Positions 1 to 10,501 of a stretch of 64,000 bases of DNA are shown here, piece by piece. Under the pieces are notes generated by a model, which was given only the letters and a program-made list of their open reading frames with translations, was not told where the DNA came from and did no database searches. The DNA lies in the NCBI GenBank assembly GCA_963576735.1, contig OY755191.1:12925608-12989607 (forward strand), in the 5' to 3' direction. The stretch's first letter is position 1. Each line of letters opens with the position of its first letter. Source of the stretch: Bedellia somnulentella (Eukaryota > Arthropoda > Insecta > Lepidoptera > Bedelliidae). The position numbers and the translations under genes were made by a program.

Positions 1-504
1 GATGGCTGCCGCGGCGTGGGTTGTGTTTGTAACTAACTTCACGCCAATGCTATCGATGTGAATGAGTTATGAAAATGCCATACGATTGGATGGCGCGTAT
101 TTATGAATTTCGTAAATGACTAGGGCCTGATATTTTTTATCGCTTACACTTTTTAGCTTGAAATAATGTGATGAAATAAAATGTTATTATAAATTTAATT
201 GCAATGACAATGTTAGTAATGTATAATAAACAAGTAAAAAGTGAAGTTCAATCAATTTACTCTTATAGATTTATAATTATATTGATATGAATACTAAATT
301 CGGGAGATCTTACATGGCTAGGGCCTGATGTTTGGAGTAAGAAGTGGCAATTTTCGGAAATAAATATTATTTTGATGTATATCGAAATGAGTGACCAAAT
401 TTAAGGAAGTTTATAAAATCGCATAGTAGTTTCAAACATTGGATAAAATTTATATTAATAAGTGAAAATTGAAGCTAACACCAAGTTAACCAAATTTCAA
501 ATAA
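1..504. other. AT-rich flank, no gene seen
   Basis: No coding signal was seen. The 12-base word CTAGGGCCTGAT occurs twice, near 119 and 317, in otherwise unrelated context. The stretch directly abuts the broken 3' side of the LINE that begins at 505. Confidence 0.5.
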
Positions 505-2208
505 TTACCCAGCTAGTGTTGTTGACCTGTTTTTTCTAAATCCGTGCTGTGGGTCACAAAATATATTATATTTTTCATAGAACGAGTAAAGTCGCGCTGC
601 CATCGCACTCTCAAAAATCTTAGATGATGTAGTTAGTTGGGCAATGGGGCGATAGTTATTAGGGTCTGTTTTGATGCCCTTTTTATATATAGGTTTAACT
701 AGTGCTGTTTTAAGTGCTTCTGGAAAAACACCTTCGATAAAAGATTGGTTAATTAGATTAGTATAAGGAACAGTAAGTTCGGCTGCGCATTTTTTTATTA
801 ACGAGGGAGGAAGTTCATCTATTCCTGAGCTACATTTGTTTTTAAGATTTTTAATAATGTTATGGACTTCTTTTGGTTCAACTAGATGTAAGAAAAAAGT
901 ATTTTGTATTATATTTACAGGTTTAATTTTTTGTTTAGCTTGCAAAGAGAGCGGTTTTGAATTTCCTACCGAAGTGAAGAAATCATTAAAAGTATTAGCC
1001 ATTATTTTTGGGCAGTCCACTAAAGTATTATCAATTTTAAGTTGAATATTGTTTTTAATTCGAGAAGGCATCTTGTTAGTTTCATTGTGTATTATTTGCC
1101 ACATGGTTCGGGTTTTATTTTCCTGTGTATTGAATTTACGTATGTTGTAGAGTTTTTTCGATTTCTTTGCTAGTCTTTTTAGGATTTTTGAATAGGTTTT
1201 GTGGTGTTCCTTTAAGACAGTACTTTTTGTTTGAGAAGCTAGTATTCTAAGTAATCTTTTATTACGGCATGATATTTTTATTCCTTTAGTTAGATAGGGT
1301 TTTTTTGATTTGGTATAAACTTTTAGCTGTGTTCGTGGTATACATAGATCAATAATTTTCCGTAGAGATTCAATGAATGAATTAAAATTGTCATTTACAG
1401 ATTTATTAGATGTTAGTTTATCGTCCCAATTTATACTTATGAGTTCGTTTTTAAATTTAATTATATTTTTTTCTGAGAAAATTCTACGATTTGTGTAAAA
1501 GTATGGTATGCGTGACTGCTCTATTGGCATCGCGAATGTAACTCCTTTGTGATCTGAAAACCCAAATTCTGTTACATTGATAAAACAGTCTTTGTCATTA
1601 AAATTTACAAACAATAAATCTAGGCATGTAGAGCTAGATGCTGTTACTCTAGTTGGGTGTTTTACTTTTTGGATGAAGTTATATGTTAACATAAGGTTAG
1701 ATAGTCTTTGTTTCAGATTGTTGTGTTTACTCTTTGGCATAAAATCAACGTTAAAATCCCCCCCTATAATTATGTTTTTGTTATTTTCTTTTGTGTGAAT
1801 GATACTTAAAAGTTTTTCTAGTTTATCAAAGAATACATCAATTTCTCTACTACAGTCTGGCCAATATAAGCAGATTAGTAATATATTTAACTTATTTAAC
1901 TCTACTGCGCATATCTCAAAAATATACTCGAAAGACAAGTTATTCAAATCGACTCTATCTTTACTTTCACAGTCATTAGATAAAATAATGCATGTACCTT
2001 CACAGTCAAACCTTTCGCGGCAGAAAGAAGCTCGTACTGTGTAATTGTTTATGGAAAGTAATTCAATTTTTTCCTTTTTCATCCATGTTTCTGTAATACA
2101 AATAGCTTGAATTTTGGGGTTTTCTTCCAGGTAAGCTTCAAGTAAGTGTGTTTTGTTGTTAAGGCTCTGCATATTTTGGTAGAGAATTTCAAATCGATTG
2201 GCCTGCAC
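505..2208 (-). pseudogene. LINE ORF2, APE endonuclease plus N-terminal half of reverse transcriptase (truncated)
   Basis: 567 codons from the ATG at 2206-2208. The first ~235 residues form an apurinic-type endonuclease: QNMQSL near the start, catalytic-type TETW, GGDFNVDF, STCLDLLF and the closing SDHKG. A linker follows, then the RT fingers with SSGIDELPPSLIKK, TALVKPIYKKG, NYRPIAQLTTSSKIFE and HGFRKNRSTT. The frame ends immediately after this motif, so the catalytic palm Asp pair is absent and the protein could not reverse-transcribe. The APE would nick the target DNA and the RT would copy the RNA in an intact element. No stops or frameshifts occur before the break. Confidence 0.85.
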
Positions 2209-3460
2209 GAAATGTAGGGTTCTGGTCTCTTCTATTATTTTGTTTTGTGCCGTTGTGTATATCAGTTTCGTGGGTACTGCTGTTGTTTATGTTTCTCAGG
2301 TCCCGGCCTCCTCCGTTATTTTGTATTTTATTTACATGGTTGTTTTCATGGTATATTTCGTCACTGACTGTGATTGGTTTGCCTTTTATGTACAGTATAT
2401 TGTTCCTTATTACTGCATGCAATCCCTTTTCCCTGGCTTTTAGCATTTTTTCTCTTAATATTTTGCGGTCTTTTCTTGCTTTTTCTCCTAAGTGTTCGGC
2501 AACTGATAGTAGGGTTCCTTCTAGGTAGTGTTTATTTTCTAATATGTATTTTACCATTTTTTTGCTTATGAGTTCGACTACTACGGGTCGGTTTCTGCTG
2601 TGATATTTACCTAGTCTGTAGGTATCTTCAATGGAGCCATACAGATCTATATTCAATGTGTCTCGGAATGTTTCTATAAGACGTATTTCAAACTCGTATT
2701 CGGTTTCTTGGTAATACTCCTGTAGTCCATATATTACAATTTTTTTGCTATCGCTTTCATATGGTTGTTCTGTTTGTGAGGTAGAGAACTTGTTGAGTAG
2801 TTCTTTTATTTCTTTTTTAAGAGATATATTTTCTTGTTCCAGCGTTAAAATTTTACTATTTATTTGTTCTAATTCTGTCTGCCTTTCAATATTCTGTGAG
2901 TTCAAGTAGTTAATATCGTTTGTAATATCATCCTTTAGTTTGGAGATAGCCTTATTTATTTCTATTTGGATTGTACTCTGTAATTCAGATATTATAGATG
3001 AATTATTTTCCCTTAGTTTCTTTGTTATAATTTTGCTTAAGTTTTCTACCGTTAATTCCGTGTTTTCTGCCGTAAGTTTCGTGTTTGTTTCAGTTTGGGT
3101 GGAATTATCCATTTCAATGGTGTCGCCTAAGATACTAAAGCTATCTGAAAACCTGGTGGAATCTGGGTTTTTTCGATCAGTTAGTTTTTTTCTGGTAGTG
3201 ATATTGTTTCCTTCAGGTATTGATTTTATTAGATCGTTATATTTAGGGTTAATGGGTTTATCGGTGTTTCCCATTTTCGGAGTCTTACTAAGACAACCTG
3301 GACATTTCCATGTTTTCCTGTGTTCACCAGTCATAGTATTGAGATATCTTTGGATTGACACATTTGCGCATTCGATATCGTAGGTGTTGCTGCACAGACT
3401 ACATGTGAGAAACTGACGATTAGGGATATTTTGTTGACATCCCGCACACTTCAGATCCAT
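2189..3460 (-). CDS. LINE ORF1 protein: PHD-like zinc finger, coiled coil, L1-ORF1-like RNA-binding domain
   Basis: 423 codons, opening MDLKCAGCQQ. Cysteines at residues 5, 8, 20, 23, 31, 53 and 56 match the PHD pattern, with Asp28 where the usual His would be. Residues about 165-232 are rich in E, K, L, I and N in heptad-like spacing, consistent with a coiled coil. From about residue 240 (KKIVIYGLQE) to 370 there is an L1-ORF1/FP-like RNA-binding fold with the conserved stretch RNRPVVVELI. In this family ORF1 binds the element RNA and forms the RNP with ORF2. The stop overlaps the ORF2 start by 20 bases, which suggests coupled translation. The frame is fully open, pointing to a fairly young copy. 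Confidence 0.8.
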   Translation of the reverse strand: MDLKCAGCQQNIPNRQFLTCSLCSNTYDIECANVSIQRYLNTMTGEHRKTWKCPGCLSKTPKMGNTDKPINPKYNDLIKSIPEGNNITTRKKLTDRKNPDSTRFSDSFSILGDTIEMDNSTQTETNTKLTAENTELTVENLSKIITKKLRENNSSIISELQSTIQIEINKAISKLKDDITNDINYLNSQNIERQTELEQINSKILTLEQENISLKKEIKELLNKFSTSQTEQPYESDSKKIVIYGLQEYYQETEYEFEIRLIETFRDTLNIDLYGSIEDTYRLGKYHSRNRPVVVELISKKMVKYILENKHYLEGTLLSVAEHLGEKARKDRKILREKMLKAREKGLHAVIRNNILYIKGKPITVSDEIYHENNHVNKIQNNGGGRDLRNINNSSTHETDIHNGTKQNNRRDQNPTFRAGQSI

Positions 3461-3470
3461 GTTTTTATGC

Positions 3471-3788
3471 TTTTATAATAAAAGTTCTATTTATCATAAG
3501 TAAGTAAGAAAGTAGAGCTGTTTAGATTCCTGTTTAATATCTTCAGTATTATATATATATATCAATTTAGTGCCCTCTAGTAGTGAGTAGTGGAATTAAC
3601 TTAATCTTGTATTGAGTATTTAACAATTTAGTATAGTAGTTCTGAGTTTATTTGCTAGATGTCACTAGGTTGTATTATTTATAATAATTTGAATTGTTGG
3701 ATTCGTTGGGTCCAAGGGTCATTTATATTGTTCACTGGTTCTTGTAAAGTTATTGATGTTTGTAGGCAGAATTTATCACTTTGAGTCT
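3471..3788. other. AT-rich region upstream of the LINE
   Basis: Probable 5' UTR or flank of the minus-strand LINE. It contains a short (TA)n run near 3549-3561. No other coding or repeat signal was recognised. Confidence 0.4.
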
Positions 3789-3926
3789 TTAAGGCGCCGT
3801 TGGTTCAGCAAAAATATCATTTCAGGGGGTGCTGCCCCCGCGGGCGCGGGGAAGCGCTTGCGCGCCGATCGGGCGGCCGTCTCCCCGACGCGACGCAGTG
3901 CGCGCGTTTTAAAAACATACAGTAGG

Positions 3927-4093
3927 GTAAGCAATACAGTTTTTGTCAACTCGACAGTTTTAGCCACTCGCAAATATTTTCTATGGTATGGGTTCGGACA
4001 TTTGTTTATGACTATTTACATTTTTTGTCAAAAATATTTGCGAGTGGCTATAACAGTCAGGGTGACGAAACTGTATCGCATACCCAAGGTTAT
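3927..4093. repeat. Inverted repeat nested in the TTAA element
   Basis: Arms of about 55 bases, both containing AGCCACTCGCAAATATTT, face each other around a ~60-base spacer. The outer ends read GGGTAAGCAATACAG and its partner GGGTATGCGATACAG. Copy 2 of the TTAA element keeps one arm at about 7236-7300. It could be a small MITE nested in the larger element. Confidence 0.6.
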
Positions 4094-4210
4094 CAAATTC
4101 AAAAATTGTTTCTACCATAGCCGTTTACAATATAAAATGTAATGATAGGATAGATTTGTCTACCCCTGTCAGTTTATACAAAATTATTACAGTGTTAATT
4201 TCATAATTTT

Positions 4211-4451
4211 TGCCGTGTCGTGTCGGCTTAGAAAAACACTACCCCATTTCTACCCGTGATCGTAAGAGGCGACTTAGGGTTTAGGGGATTTTTAAGTGAT
4301 TTTTGGGCGAAGTGGTTGGAGAACCGTCAACGAAATGATTTATTATTACAATCTTTTCCCAAATCAACTTCCAAAAGTGGCTGAGGAATTTCTCATTCCA
4401 AAGCTCTGGCTATCCCGTTAAGGGATTTATAGCCGTGAGTATATGTATGTA
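4211..4451 (+). repeat. Family A retroposon
   Basis: Near full-length copy inside the TTAA element. It runs from TGCCGTGTCGTGTCGGCTTA to GCCGTGAGTATATGTATGTA and contains the conserved GTAAGAGGCGACT and GGTTGGAGAACC blocks. The same insertion, relative to the host element, is present in the inverted copy at 6862-7110. Confidence 0.9.
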
Positions 4452-5167
4452 ATTGTCAGTTTACACCTGTTACTAGGTATTAAATATTATTTATTGAAAT
4501 TAGAAGTTACTTTAACGATTTTGTTCTTTTTCCCACTCCTAATAAATTAAACAATAATAATAAAAATGAGTGAAATATAAAAATGAGTGAAATCTATAAA
4601 TTGAATGAATTCTTTTATATTTGCTAATGCTAACCGTACGCACAGTCACACTCACGCCTACATTGACGCGCATCGTATACAGATAGGTCACTCGCACACT
4701 AACGGCGCCGCACGCGTGTAAATTGTTAGATCTGTAACTCAAGGCGCGCGCGACACAGGTCCAACCCCTAGGGCAGCTCGCCGAGCTCTGGTCGAGCGGC
4801 GGGCGGCGCTCGGGCACGAGTAGGACCGTGATTATCGATGTTTTTAAAATATTTGTTTTATTGAATTTATTAAAAAAGAAAAATAATCGCCAATTATTAT
4901 TAGAAATACAAATGTTCAAATTATGATGTAAGTTATATGAAAGTAGGTAAAATAAATAAAATGTAAAACCATTTTAAAGACTGTAATTAGAGGTATGTTG
5001 GCGATTTTTTTCTATCGAGCGAAAATTTATTAATCATGTTTCGAATCGCCAATTTCACTGCAGAAAAGCCTCAAGATTTCGATGTATTTTTTTTAAAACC
5101 ATATTATTATAAACATACGCACAATCAACTTTCAAAAACCCTGTTCGCTGGACTAACGGCACCTTAA

Positions 5168-5624
5168 CTGAATTTTCTTTAGGAGTTATAATATAGTCAC
5201 TTTACACTGTTTTACATATTTTGTGTTTATTATTTGTATTTTCGAAAAATTATTTGTATATCCTTATATTGCACTTTTGAACACTTTAATGCGAATATTC
5301 ACTGAGATAACACTATCACTTATAATTTGATCTTTTCCGAGTATTTCTAAACATCTATTTGTTGATTCTTATAATTTTTATCGTGGTAAATATTTAAATT
5401 ACGCGGAGTCAATGTTTTCCGTGGCACTAGCGCCCTCTCTAAAAAGTATATATAATATAATTGATATGTATTACAAGTATTAATTTATTGTATCATATGT
5501 ATGTATATGTTTGTTAATATGTTATTATTTTTAATTTAATAACTAGAACTAGAAAATTAACGCATAGTCATCATATCAGTTTCACCATGTTGTTGGACAT
5601 CTATCTCACATGACTTTAATTTAT
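5168..5624. other. AT-rich, no gene seen
   Basis: Nothing identifiable. Long A/T runs and no coding frame of note. Confidence 0.4.
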
Positions 5625-6055
5625 TGACCTCTCCATTCAAAGGTTGTCTGGAAGAGATCGCTTTTAGTGATAAGACCGCCAATTGTAAAGCTGTGTAGTG
5701 TCGGCTAAGCTGTGTAGTGTCGGCTTAGAATAGCACTACCCCATTTCTTCCGGTGGGTGTACGTAAGTGGCGACTAACGGTATTGGGGCTTTTAAGGGAT
5801 TTTTGGGCGATGCGGTTGGAGACCCATCACCAACAATCTTTATTTCACCATCTTTTCCCCACGCAACTTCCAAAAGTGGCTGAGGAATTTCTAATTCCCT
5901 AGCTCTGGCTACCCCTTTAAGGGATTTATAGCCGTGAGTATATGTATGTATGTATGTGCCGCCAATTGTTCTTTTGTTAATTAATTCTGTTTATTTGTAA
6001 ATGTTTCTCCTTTTTGATGTGCATTTAAGAGTTTTCTATTCTATTCTATAGGCCA
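5625..6055 (+). repeat. LINE 3'-UTR-like repeat (family E) interrupted by family A
   Basis: The left part (5625-5686) contains AGGTTGTCTGGAAGAGATCG and ATAAGACCGCCAATTG. After the A insertion the right part (5970-6055) continues to TTTTCTATTCTATTCTATAG. Related pieces occur near 24000, 24530, 35640 and 63175. The polyadenylation-like AATAAAG followed by simple-repeat tails suggests the 3' end of a CR1/Jockey-type LINE. Confidence 0.7.
5687..5958 (+). repeat. Family A retroposon with target-site duplication
   Basis: Full copy flanked by the 11-base direct repeat CCGCCAATTGT (5676-5686 and 5959-5969), which belongs to the surrounding family E repeat. The head GCTGTGTAGTGTCGGCT is doubled in tandem at the 5' end. 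The tail is (ATGT)n. Confidence 0.95.
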
Positions 6056-6287
6056 TTTACTATCACACTGAATTTCAAAAGAGGTTATTTAAAATAAATT
6101 CGAATAGGTGAAACGTTTTTTTTTTTACCCTCTGAAATAAATTACAAGAATAAAGCGTAGGAAATTCGATTTAAGTCAATCTTAATAACAACCTTAATAC
6201 ATCAATTTGCTCATCTATCTACTAGGGCTATTCGTTAAATGCTATTGAACTTAAGACAAAAATAGTACAAGAAATATCATATAAAAT

Positions 6288-6392
6288 ATATACTCATGGT
6301 TATAAATCCCAAATATTCGAAGCTATGGTTTTACAATTTGAAATTTTGCAACCACTTATGAAAGTTGAGTGGGGAAAACTTGGTAAAAAAAG
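6288..6392 (-). repeat. Family A fragment, degenerate
   Basis: The 3' part of the family in reverse orientation, from TACTCATGGTTATAAATCCC to the GTTGAGTGGGGAAAA block. It is strongly diverged. Confidence 0.6.
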
Positions 6393-6450
6393 AATGTTTG
6401 ATACAAGATAAAAAACGTTGTTTTGCCACATAAATTATTTTTAGGGAATT

Positions 6451-6484
6451 TACATACATATGCTCACGGCCCTAAATCCCTTAA
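6451..6484 (-). repeat. Family A tail fragment cut by a TTAA element
   Basis: TACATACATATGCTCACGG followed by CCCTAAATCCCTTAA. The TTAA at 6481-6484 is the insertion point of the DNA transposon that starts at 6485. Confidence 0.7.
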
Positions 6485-7352
6485 GGTGCCGTTAGTCCAG
6501 CGAATAGAGTTTTTAAACTTTATTATGCGTATGTTTATAATAATATGGTTTTGAAAAAAATACATCGAAATCTTGAGACTCTTCTGCAGTGAAATTGGCG
6601 AATCTAAACATGATTAATAAATTTTCGCTCGATAGAAAAAAATTGCCGTTAGTGTGCGAGAGACCTATCTGTATACGATGCACGTCAATGTAGGCGTGAG
6701 AGTGACCATGAGTACGGTTAGCATTAGCAAATGTAAAAGAATTCATTCAATTTATAGATTTCACTCATTTTTACATTTTATGTAAAAACAAAACAAAATC
6801 GTTAAAGTAACTTCTAATTTCAATTAATAATATTAAATAGTTACAGGTGTAAACTGAAAATTACATACATACATACATATACTCACGGCTATAAACCCCT
6901 TAACGGGATAGCCAGAGCTTTGGAATGAGAAATCCCTCAGCCACTTTTGGAAGTTGATTTGGGAAAAGATGGTAATAATAAATGATTTCGGTGACGGTTC
7001 TCCAACCACGTCGCCCAAAAATCACTTCAAAAGCCCCTATACCCTAAGTCGCCTCTTAGGATCACGGGTAGAAATGGGGTAGTGTTATTCTAAGCCGACA
7101 CGACACGGCAAAAAATATGAAATTAACACTGTAATAATTTTGTATAAACTGACAGGGGTAGACAAATCTATCCTATCATTACATTTAACTTATATTGTAA
7201 ACGGCCATGGTAGAAACTGTTTTTGAAATTGATAATCTAGGGTAAGCGATACAGTTTTCGTCACCCTGACTGTTATAGCCACTTGCAAATATTTAAGAAA
7301 GAAAATGTAAATAGTCATAAACAAATGTCCGAACCCATACCATAGGAACTAT
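6485..7352. mobile_element. TTAA-flanked DNA transposon, truncated inverted copy 2
   Basis: Starts with GGTGCCGTTAGTCCAGCG right after TTAA and follows copy 1 (3793-5163) in reverse order. It lacks the ~300-base GC-rich block of copy 1. It contains the same internal family A copy and ends without its second terminus, where another family A copy begins at 7353. The junction with copy 1's extra block falls on the microhomology GGC. Confidence 0.75.
6862..7110 (-). repeat. Family A retroposon
   Basis: Near full-length reverse-orientation copy, (TACA)n at the left and CCGACACGACACGGCA at the right. It sits inside TTAA element copy 2 at the position matching 4211-4451 in copy 1. Confidence 0.9.
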
Positions 7353-7617
7353 TTACATACATACATACATATACTCACGGCTATAAATCCCTTAACGGGG
7401 TAGCCAGAGCTTTGGAGTGAAAAATTCGACTAAGGGTATAGGGGGCTTTTTAAGTGATTTTTGGGCGATGCGGTTGGAGACCCATCACCAACAACCTTAA
7501 TCTCACCATCTTTTCCCCATTCAAATTTCCAAAAGTGGCTAAGTAATTTCTTATTCCTTAGCTCTGGCTACCCTATCTAGGGATTTATAGCCGTGAGTAT
7601 ATGTATGTATGTATGTA
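7353..7617. repeat. Family A inverted dimer
   Basis: The left part (7353-7426) is a reverse-orientation 3' end. At the junction AAAATTCGACTAAGGG it switches to a forward copy (about 7427-7617) that runs to a (ATGT)n tail. The inner parts are missing, so the unit reads as tail-junction-tail. Confidence 0.8.
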
Positions 7618-7774
7618 ATATTCTACAAAGGGCGTGTTTTCCAGTGGAAATTAAAAAAAAACTTGTTTATTTACCAAAACAGATTATATTTAACAATTAA
7701 AACCAATTATATCTTGAATTACAAAAGAGATTGCTAAATAGTGTCTAGATTATTACGTAAGCTTGGAATTGAAC

Positions 7775-7936
7775 TTACCGATTTCTTTCCGTGGCTGACT
7801 TGGGTTTTGGGGAATTTTATGTGATTCTTGGGCGATATGTCTGGAGACCCGTCACCAATTATTTTCATTTATATCACGCCACACGGCTATTAATCCCTAG
7901 AAAGGGTGGCCAGAGCTTCAGAATAAGAAAATCTAG
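7775..7936. repeat. Family A fragments, degenerate, both orientations
   Basis: 7775-7865 is a forward middle piece with TTGGGCGATATGTCTGGAGA. 7870-7936 is a reverse 3' piece with ACGGCTATTAATCCCTAG. Both are worn. Confidence 0.6.
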
Positions 7937-7959
7937 AGACTAATATAAACTAGTGGGTA

Positions 7960-8215
7960 ACCCTGGCGCGACTAATCGCGTCCATTAAAAGGAGTTTATT
8001 GCGAAATTTTCCGACCAATCACAGCGCAGCTCTTTTGAATTTCTAGTGAATTTTTATGATTGGCCGGTTTAAAAAAAATCCGATTAATCACAGCGCATCT
8101 CTGATCGCCTAAAGTTTGCGCGCGCTTATGACACTCAAGCAAAGTCTATGGGCCAAAATCGAAACTTTGAAATTCTGTAACAATTAACTTAATCCAGTTC
8201 CATCAGATGTCTGAA
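7960..8215. repeat. Dispersed repeat piece containing ATTGGCCGGTTT
   Basis: The stretch around 8036-8085 (TTTCTAGTGAATTTTTATGA, then TTGGCCGGTTTAAAAAAAA) recurs at 54024-54065. Paired CCAATCACAGCGCA words also occur. The family is unknown. Confidence 0.5.
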
Positions 8216-8219
8216 TTTT

Positions 8220-8441
8220 GTGCACACCACGGCCGCAAACTGTACAAAACGATACCTGAACCAAATTTCTAGCTTAATTCATCGTGTCACAGGCTTCCGG
8301 GCAAGAAAGAGGCTTACAGAAATAATATATAAAGATTATACCACCACTCACCACTTCATACATGCTGTGCAGCGTGGAAATGCTGCCAGTGTGATGGGAA
8401 CCTTTGGGCCGGGTATGACTTGGGGCGGTTTGTTAGCCTAA
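8220..8441 (+). pseudogene. Possible retroelement C-terminal remnant
   Basis: 73 codons whose centre reads HHFIHAVQRGNAASVMGTFG. A His-x-Ala-x-Gln...GNAASV(L/M)GT ending is remembered from insect retroelement-derived proteins, but the family could not be named. An AT-rich tail with ATGTATGTAT follows. Only the C-terminal piece is present. It could also be a chance frame. Confidence 0.3.
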
Positions 8442-9507
8442 TTTTGACGTGTTACTTTTAATTATATTTTTTTTTCTATTATTTTTGATTTAGTTAAAGT
8501 TAATGTATGTATGTATAATTATATTTTTTTATTATAAATATATTTAGCGTAATTAAGAGGTGGTCTAAAATAAATTAGTATGATGTTCTTGTTAATATTG
8601 TGACAAAGCATATAGATATTTAAGGTTGGTGATAGATAGATATTTTAAGATATTATAAATACATATATACCGTGTATATTAATTTTAAATGTAACATTGT
8701 TTAATCATCTGCTTCCCATTGTTTTTTTTGTTTTGTCTTATTATTTTCATGAAATGTAAGTATAAGTAAAAGAACAACGAATATTTACTACTTAATATTT
8801 TCCTCTCCTGGGGTTTTAGTAATTTTGATTTCAAATCAAAATGTAATTAAGAAATGAATTTCGTATCGTTCACAAATAACATCTAAGAATTCTGAAATTG
8901 GTAAGCTATTTTAGGCTATTTTTGACTCTTTGTTTACCAAAATTATTTACGCAATTTAATTTTAATTTGTCTGATCAATCTTCATTACGTAGATTTTAAT
9001 CTTATGTTTTATAATTAACTCCTCGATAAATATTTATTAAAATAGAAATAATCTGGCCTTAGAACTAAAATTATTAAATGGGTGTTGTATGAAAACATAT
9101 GAATGTTGTACACCAAAAGTAAGAGGTTTAACTAGATAATACTTATTGGCGTCAGATTATCTCTGCCCTAATCAATCGTAACGAATCGCGAGAAATAACT
9201 CTTACAAATATTCACGACTAACTAGAGATTAAAAATGTTTGCAATGATTGCTTAGTATTGTTTACAAATACACTTTTCAACTCTCGCGGTTTGTGGACAT
9301 TAACATTATACATTTTGAATATTATGTTTATTATATAAACATAATAATTTTATATTTTCAACTCAGAACCCTGAAGTGAACTGAACGGTGGTCAAGGACC
9401 ATGTCTAGATGGTTTATGTCAATTTTGATAAAAATCGGATGTACCACGGAGGAATAATCACCATTAAAAAAATACAATGTTAGTCTATGGAAAAATTACG
9501 TAAACAA
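8442..9507. other. AT-rich, no gene seen
   Basis: Nothing recognised over about 1 kb; no open frame with protein-like composition. Confidence 0.4.
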
Positions 9508-9569
9508 TGCATACATACATACATACATATACTCACGGCTATAAATCCCTTAACGGGGTAGCCAGAGCC
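9508..9569 (-). repeat. Family A, truncated to its 3' end
   Basis: (TACA)n followed by TATACTCACGGCTATAAATC and GGGGTAGCCAGAGCC, then unrelated sequence. A strongly 5'-truncated copy. Confidence 0.8.
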
Positions 9570-9634
9570 CATGCCAACCTAGTTTATTTCTGTGTAGTAA
9601 TTAATAAATATTTTCATTCTTTATTTCTAAACTG

Positions 9635-9935
9635 AAAATAGAGAGGCGGGGGTCCGAAGTGAGAAGAATAAAAGAGCATGTATGACAAGAATAATGAATG
9701 TAAGGGAAGCAAGAGAGGTTTGTCGAGATCGTACTAAGTGACGATCGATAGTCTCTGCCTGCCCCAATGGGAATAATGGGCGTGAGTATAAGTAAGTAAG
9801 TAAGTAAAATAGAGAATGTGCTAAAAAAGGGAAAGCGTCTGTAGTTTGAAGAATATAAAAGCATATATGTAAAAAAAACAGTCCTTGCCCACCTCAATTG
9901 GAACTAATGGCGTGAGTATATCTATGTATATTTGT
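9635..9935 (+). repeat. Family C LINE 3' ends, two in tandem
   Basis: The first unit (9635-9807) holds AATAAAAGAGCATGTATGA, AGAGAGGTTTGTCGAGATCG and GATCGATAGTCTCTGCCTGC, then a (AAGT)n tail. The second, shorter unit (9808-9935) starts again at the same internal region and loses part of the middle. Translation gives a remnant of the family C ORF2 tail. Confidence 0.8.
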
Positions 9936-10243
9936 ATTTTACTATTCATTACGTCAAAATTTGCTCTGTTTCGGACGTATCAGAATTACATTTTCATTAC
10001 TTAAAACTTTCATCATTACATAAAACGAACATATTACTTCCTTTTCGAATATTTCAACGGTTGTATTTATGGTTGAAATTTTAATTGGTCTACAATCAGC
10101 TCGCATGACTAAATGTCGATATTTAAATTGGTTCAGTTTCGATCGGAATTACAACTGCTAATTAACACGAGTATTATACATAAATGTGGAAAATAATAAC
10201 AAATAATCGGAATCGAAATTTACGTATATACAATACATATACT
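9936..10243. other. AT-rich, no gene seen
   Basis: Nothing recognised. Confidence 0.4.
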
Positions 10244-10501
10244 CATACATACATACATACATACATATACTCACGGCTATAAATCCCTAGAAGGGGTAGC
10301 CAGGGCTAAGGAATTCGAAATTCCTCAGCCATGTTTGGAAAGTTGAGTGGGGAAAAGATGGTAAAATAAAGGTTGTTGGTGATGATTCTCCAACCGCATC
10401 GCCCAAAAATCCCTTAAAAGCCCCGATACCGTTAGTCGCCTCTTACGTACACCCGCCGGAAGAAATGGGGTAGTGCTATTCTAAGCCGACACTACACAGC
10501 A
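10244..10501 (-). repeat. Family A retroposon
   Basis: Full reverse-orientation copy, (TACA)n to CCGACACTACACAGCA, with all conserved blocks. Confidence 0.95.

Larger units (their letters stand above)
505..3470 (-). mobile_element. CR1/Jockey-like non-LTR retrotransposon, 3' side missing
   Basis: Two overlapping minus-strand reading frames form a LINE: a PHD-finger/coiled-coil ORF1 (2189-3460), then an APE endonuclease plus reverse transcriptase ORF2 (505-2208). Both are free of internal stops. The 5' side is present but ORF2 stops just after the QHGFRKNRSTT motif of the RT, so the catalytic FxDD block, the C terminus and the 3' UTR are missing. LINEs normally lose the 5' end at insertion, so this break more likely came from deletion or recombination. 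A PHD-type ORF1 with an APE domain is typical of the CR1 group; the exact clade is not settled. Confidence 0.85.
3793..5163. mobile_element. TTAA-flanked DNA transposon, non-autonomous (copy 1)
   Basis: Both ends abut TTAA (3789-3792 and 5164-5167). The termini are inverted repeats: GGCGCCGTTGGTTCAGC on the left, and GGTGCCGTTAGTCCAGC as the reverse complement of the right end. TTAA duplications are shared by piggyBac and Kolobok elements; the superfamily is undecided because no transposase is visible. The element carries a family A copy (4211-4451), an internal inverted repeat (3927-4093), GC-rich segments at 3840-3905 and 4700-4820, and about 300 bases (4703-5005) absent from copy 2 at 6485. 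Confidence 0.75.

Noticed and set aside
3753..4142. 129-codon frame across the GC-rich start of the TTAA element
   Set aside because: It spans a transposon end and an inverted repeat; composition follows base content.
9508..9540. (TACA)n or (ATGT)n runs as independent microsatellites
   Set aside because: They always abut the same family A or C end and are retroposon tails.
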